Part shown: positions 63,960-64,000 of the stretch, in pieces | Numbering within the stretch: position 1 is the first letter of the stretch | How the letters are laid out: every line of letters starts with the position of its first letter | NCBI RefSeq assembly: GCF_016616235.1 | Contig: NZ_CP067100.1 | Location: 4,833,001-4,897,000 of the forward strand | Direction: 5' to 3' | Length of the DNA stretch: 64,000 nt | Source of the DNA: Bradyrhizobium diazoefficiens | GTDB lineage: Bacteria; Pseudomonadota; Alphaproteobacteria; Rhizobiales; Xanthobacteraceae | Made by a program: the position numbers and the translations under genes | The notes under the pieces: model-generated | What the model was told of the DNA's origin: nothing | Database searches by the model: none | The model's input: only the letters and a program-made list of their open reading frames with translations

Positions 63960-64000
63960 ATTGATCCTCCTGGAATGGAAGCCCGTTGAGGCGCATGGGA

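Overview
The window is a high-GC alphaproteobacterial chromosome segment that looks like Bradyrhizobium or a close Nitrobacteraceae relative. The evidence is the gene families (DUF2865, DUF2950, DUF3300 with a chaperone-like tail, TakP-type TRAP binding proteins), the short secreted proteins typical of that group, and palindromic intergenic repeats of the Bradyrhizobium type. No rRNA, tRNA or CRISPR array was recognised.

Layout. 1-9.9 kb: cysS (cut by the window edge), two secreted proteins, the operon DAHP synthase-dgkA-nadE, an alpha/beta hydrolase and a two-component system (TCS). 10-12.4 kb: two paralogous COG4705-type membrane proteins around a small exported protein, divergent from that TCS. 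12.6-15.3 kb: an aldehyde dehydrogenase divergent from a ModE-HTH/periplasmic-binding-domain regulator. 15.3-17.4 kb: an operon of TerB, a small membrane protein, TerC and a YqhA-type protein. 17.8-24 kb: an NTF2-like protein, a YdcZ transporter, a class II amidotransferase paired with a YbdK-type ligase, small proteins and a porin. 24-29.3 kb: rpiA-DUF2059-gor, gph, a lipoprotein behind a CtrA box, and moaA. 29.7-40 kb: TRAP permeases DctQ/DctM, an M20 peptidase, a second TCS and two TakP-like binding proteins. 40-47.9 kb: an Mrp/ApbC ATPase, a VOC protein, a beta-hydroxyacid dehydrogenase, NhaD, a PdhS/PleC-like kinase behind a CtrA box, DUF1289, a retropepsin-like protease and dusA.

The main discovery is an 11.6-kb integrated island at 47,848-59,463. 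Its ends carry an identical 14-bp core. The left copy overlaps the present start codon of dusA. The right copy is joined to a short reading frame that would continue in frame into dusA if the island were removed. Next to dusA lies a tyrosine integrase preceded by five copies of an 8-bp motif.

The cargo is one tight four-gene operon: a serine alpha/beta hydrolase, a caspase-like protease with an intact His/Cys dyad, a MoxR-type AAA+ ATPase, and a 1,865-residue membrane protein. That protein combines a CoxE-like start, a degenerate vWA-like domain, a very long polytopic region and a C-terminal DUF2235 hydrolase fold whose nucleophile serine is glycine. The layout resembles the MoxR/vWA/effector class of biological conflict systems, and I infer an anti-phage or cell-death role.

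Right of the island the native chromosome resumes with small secreted or membrane proteins, an envelope-type protein, DUF2950, DUF3300 and a truncated DUF2092 gene.
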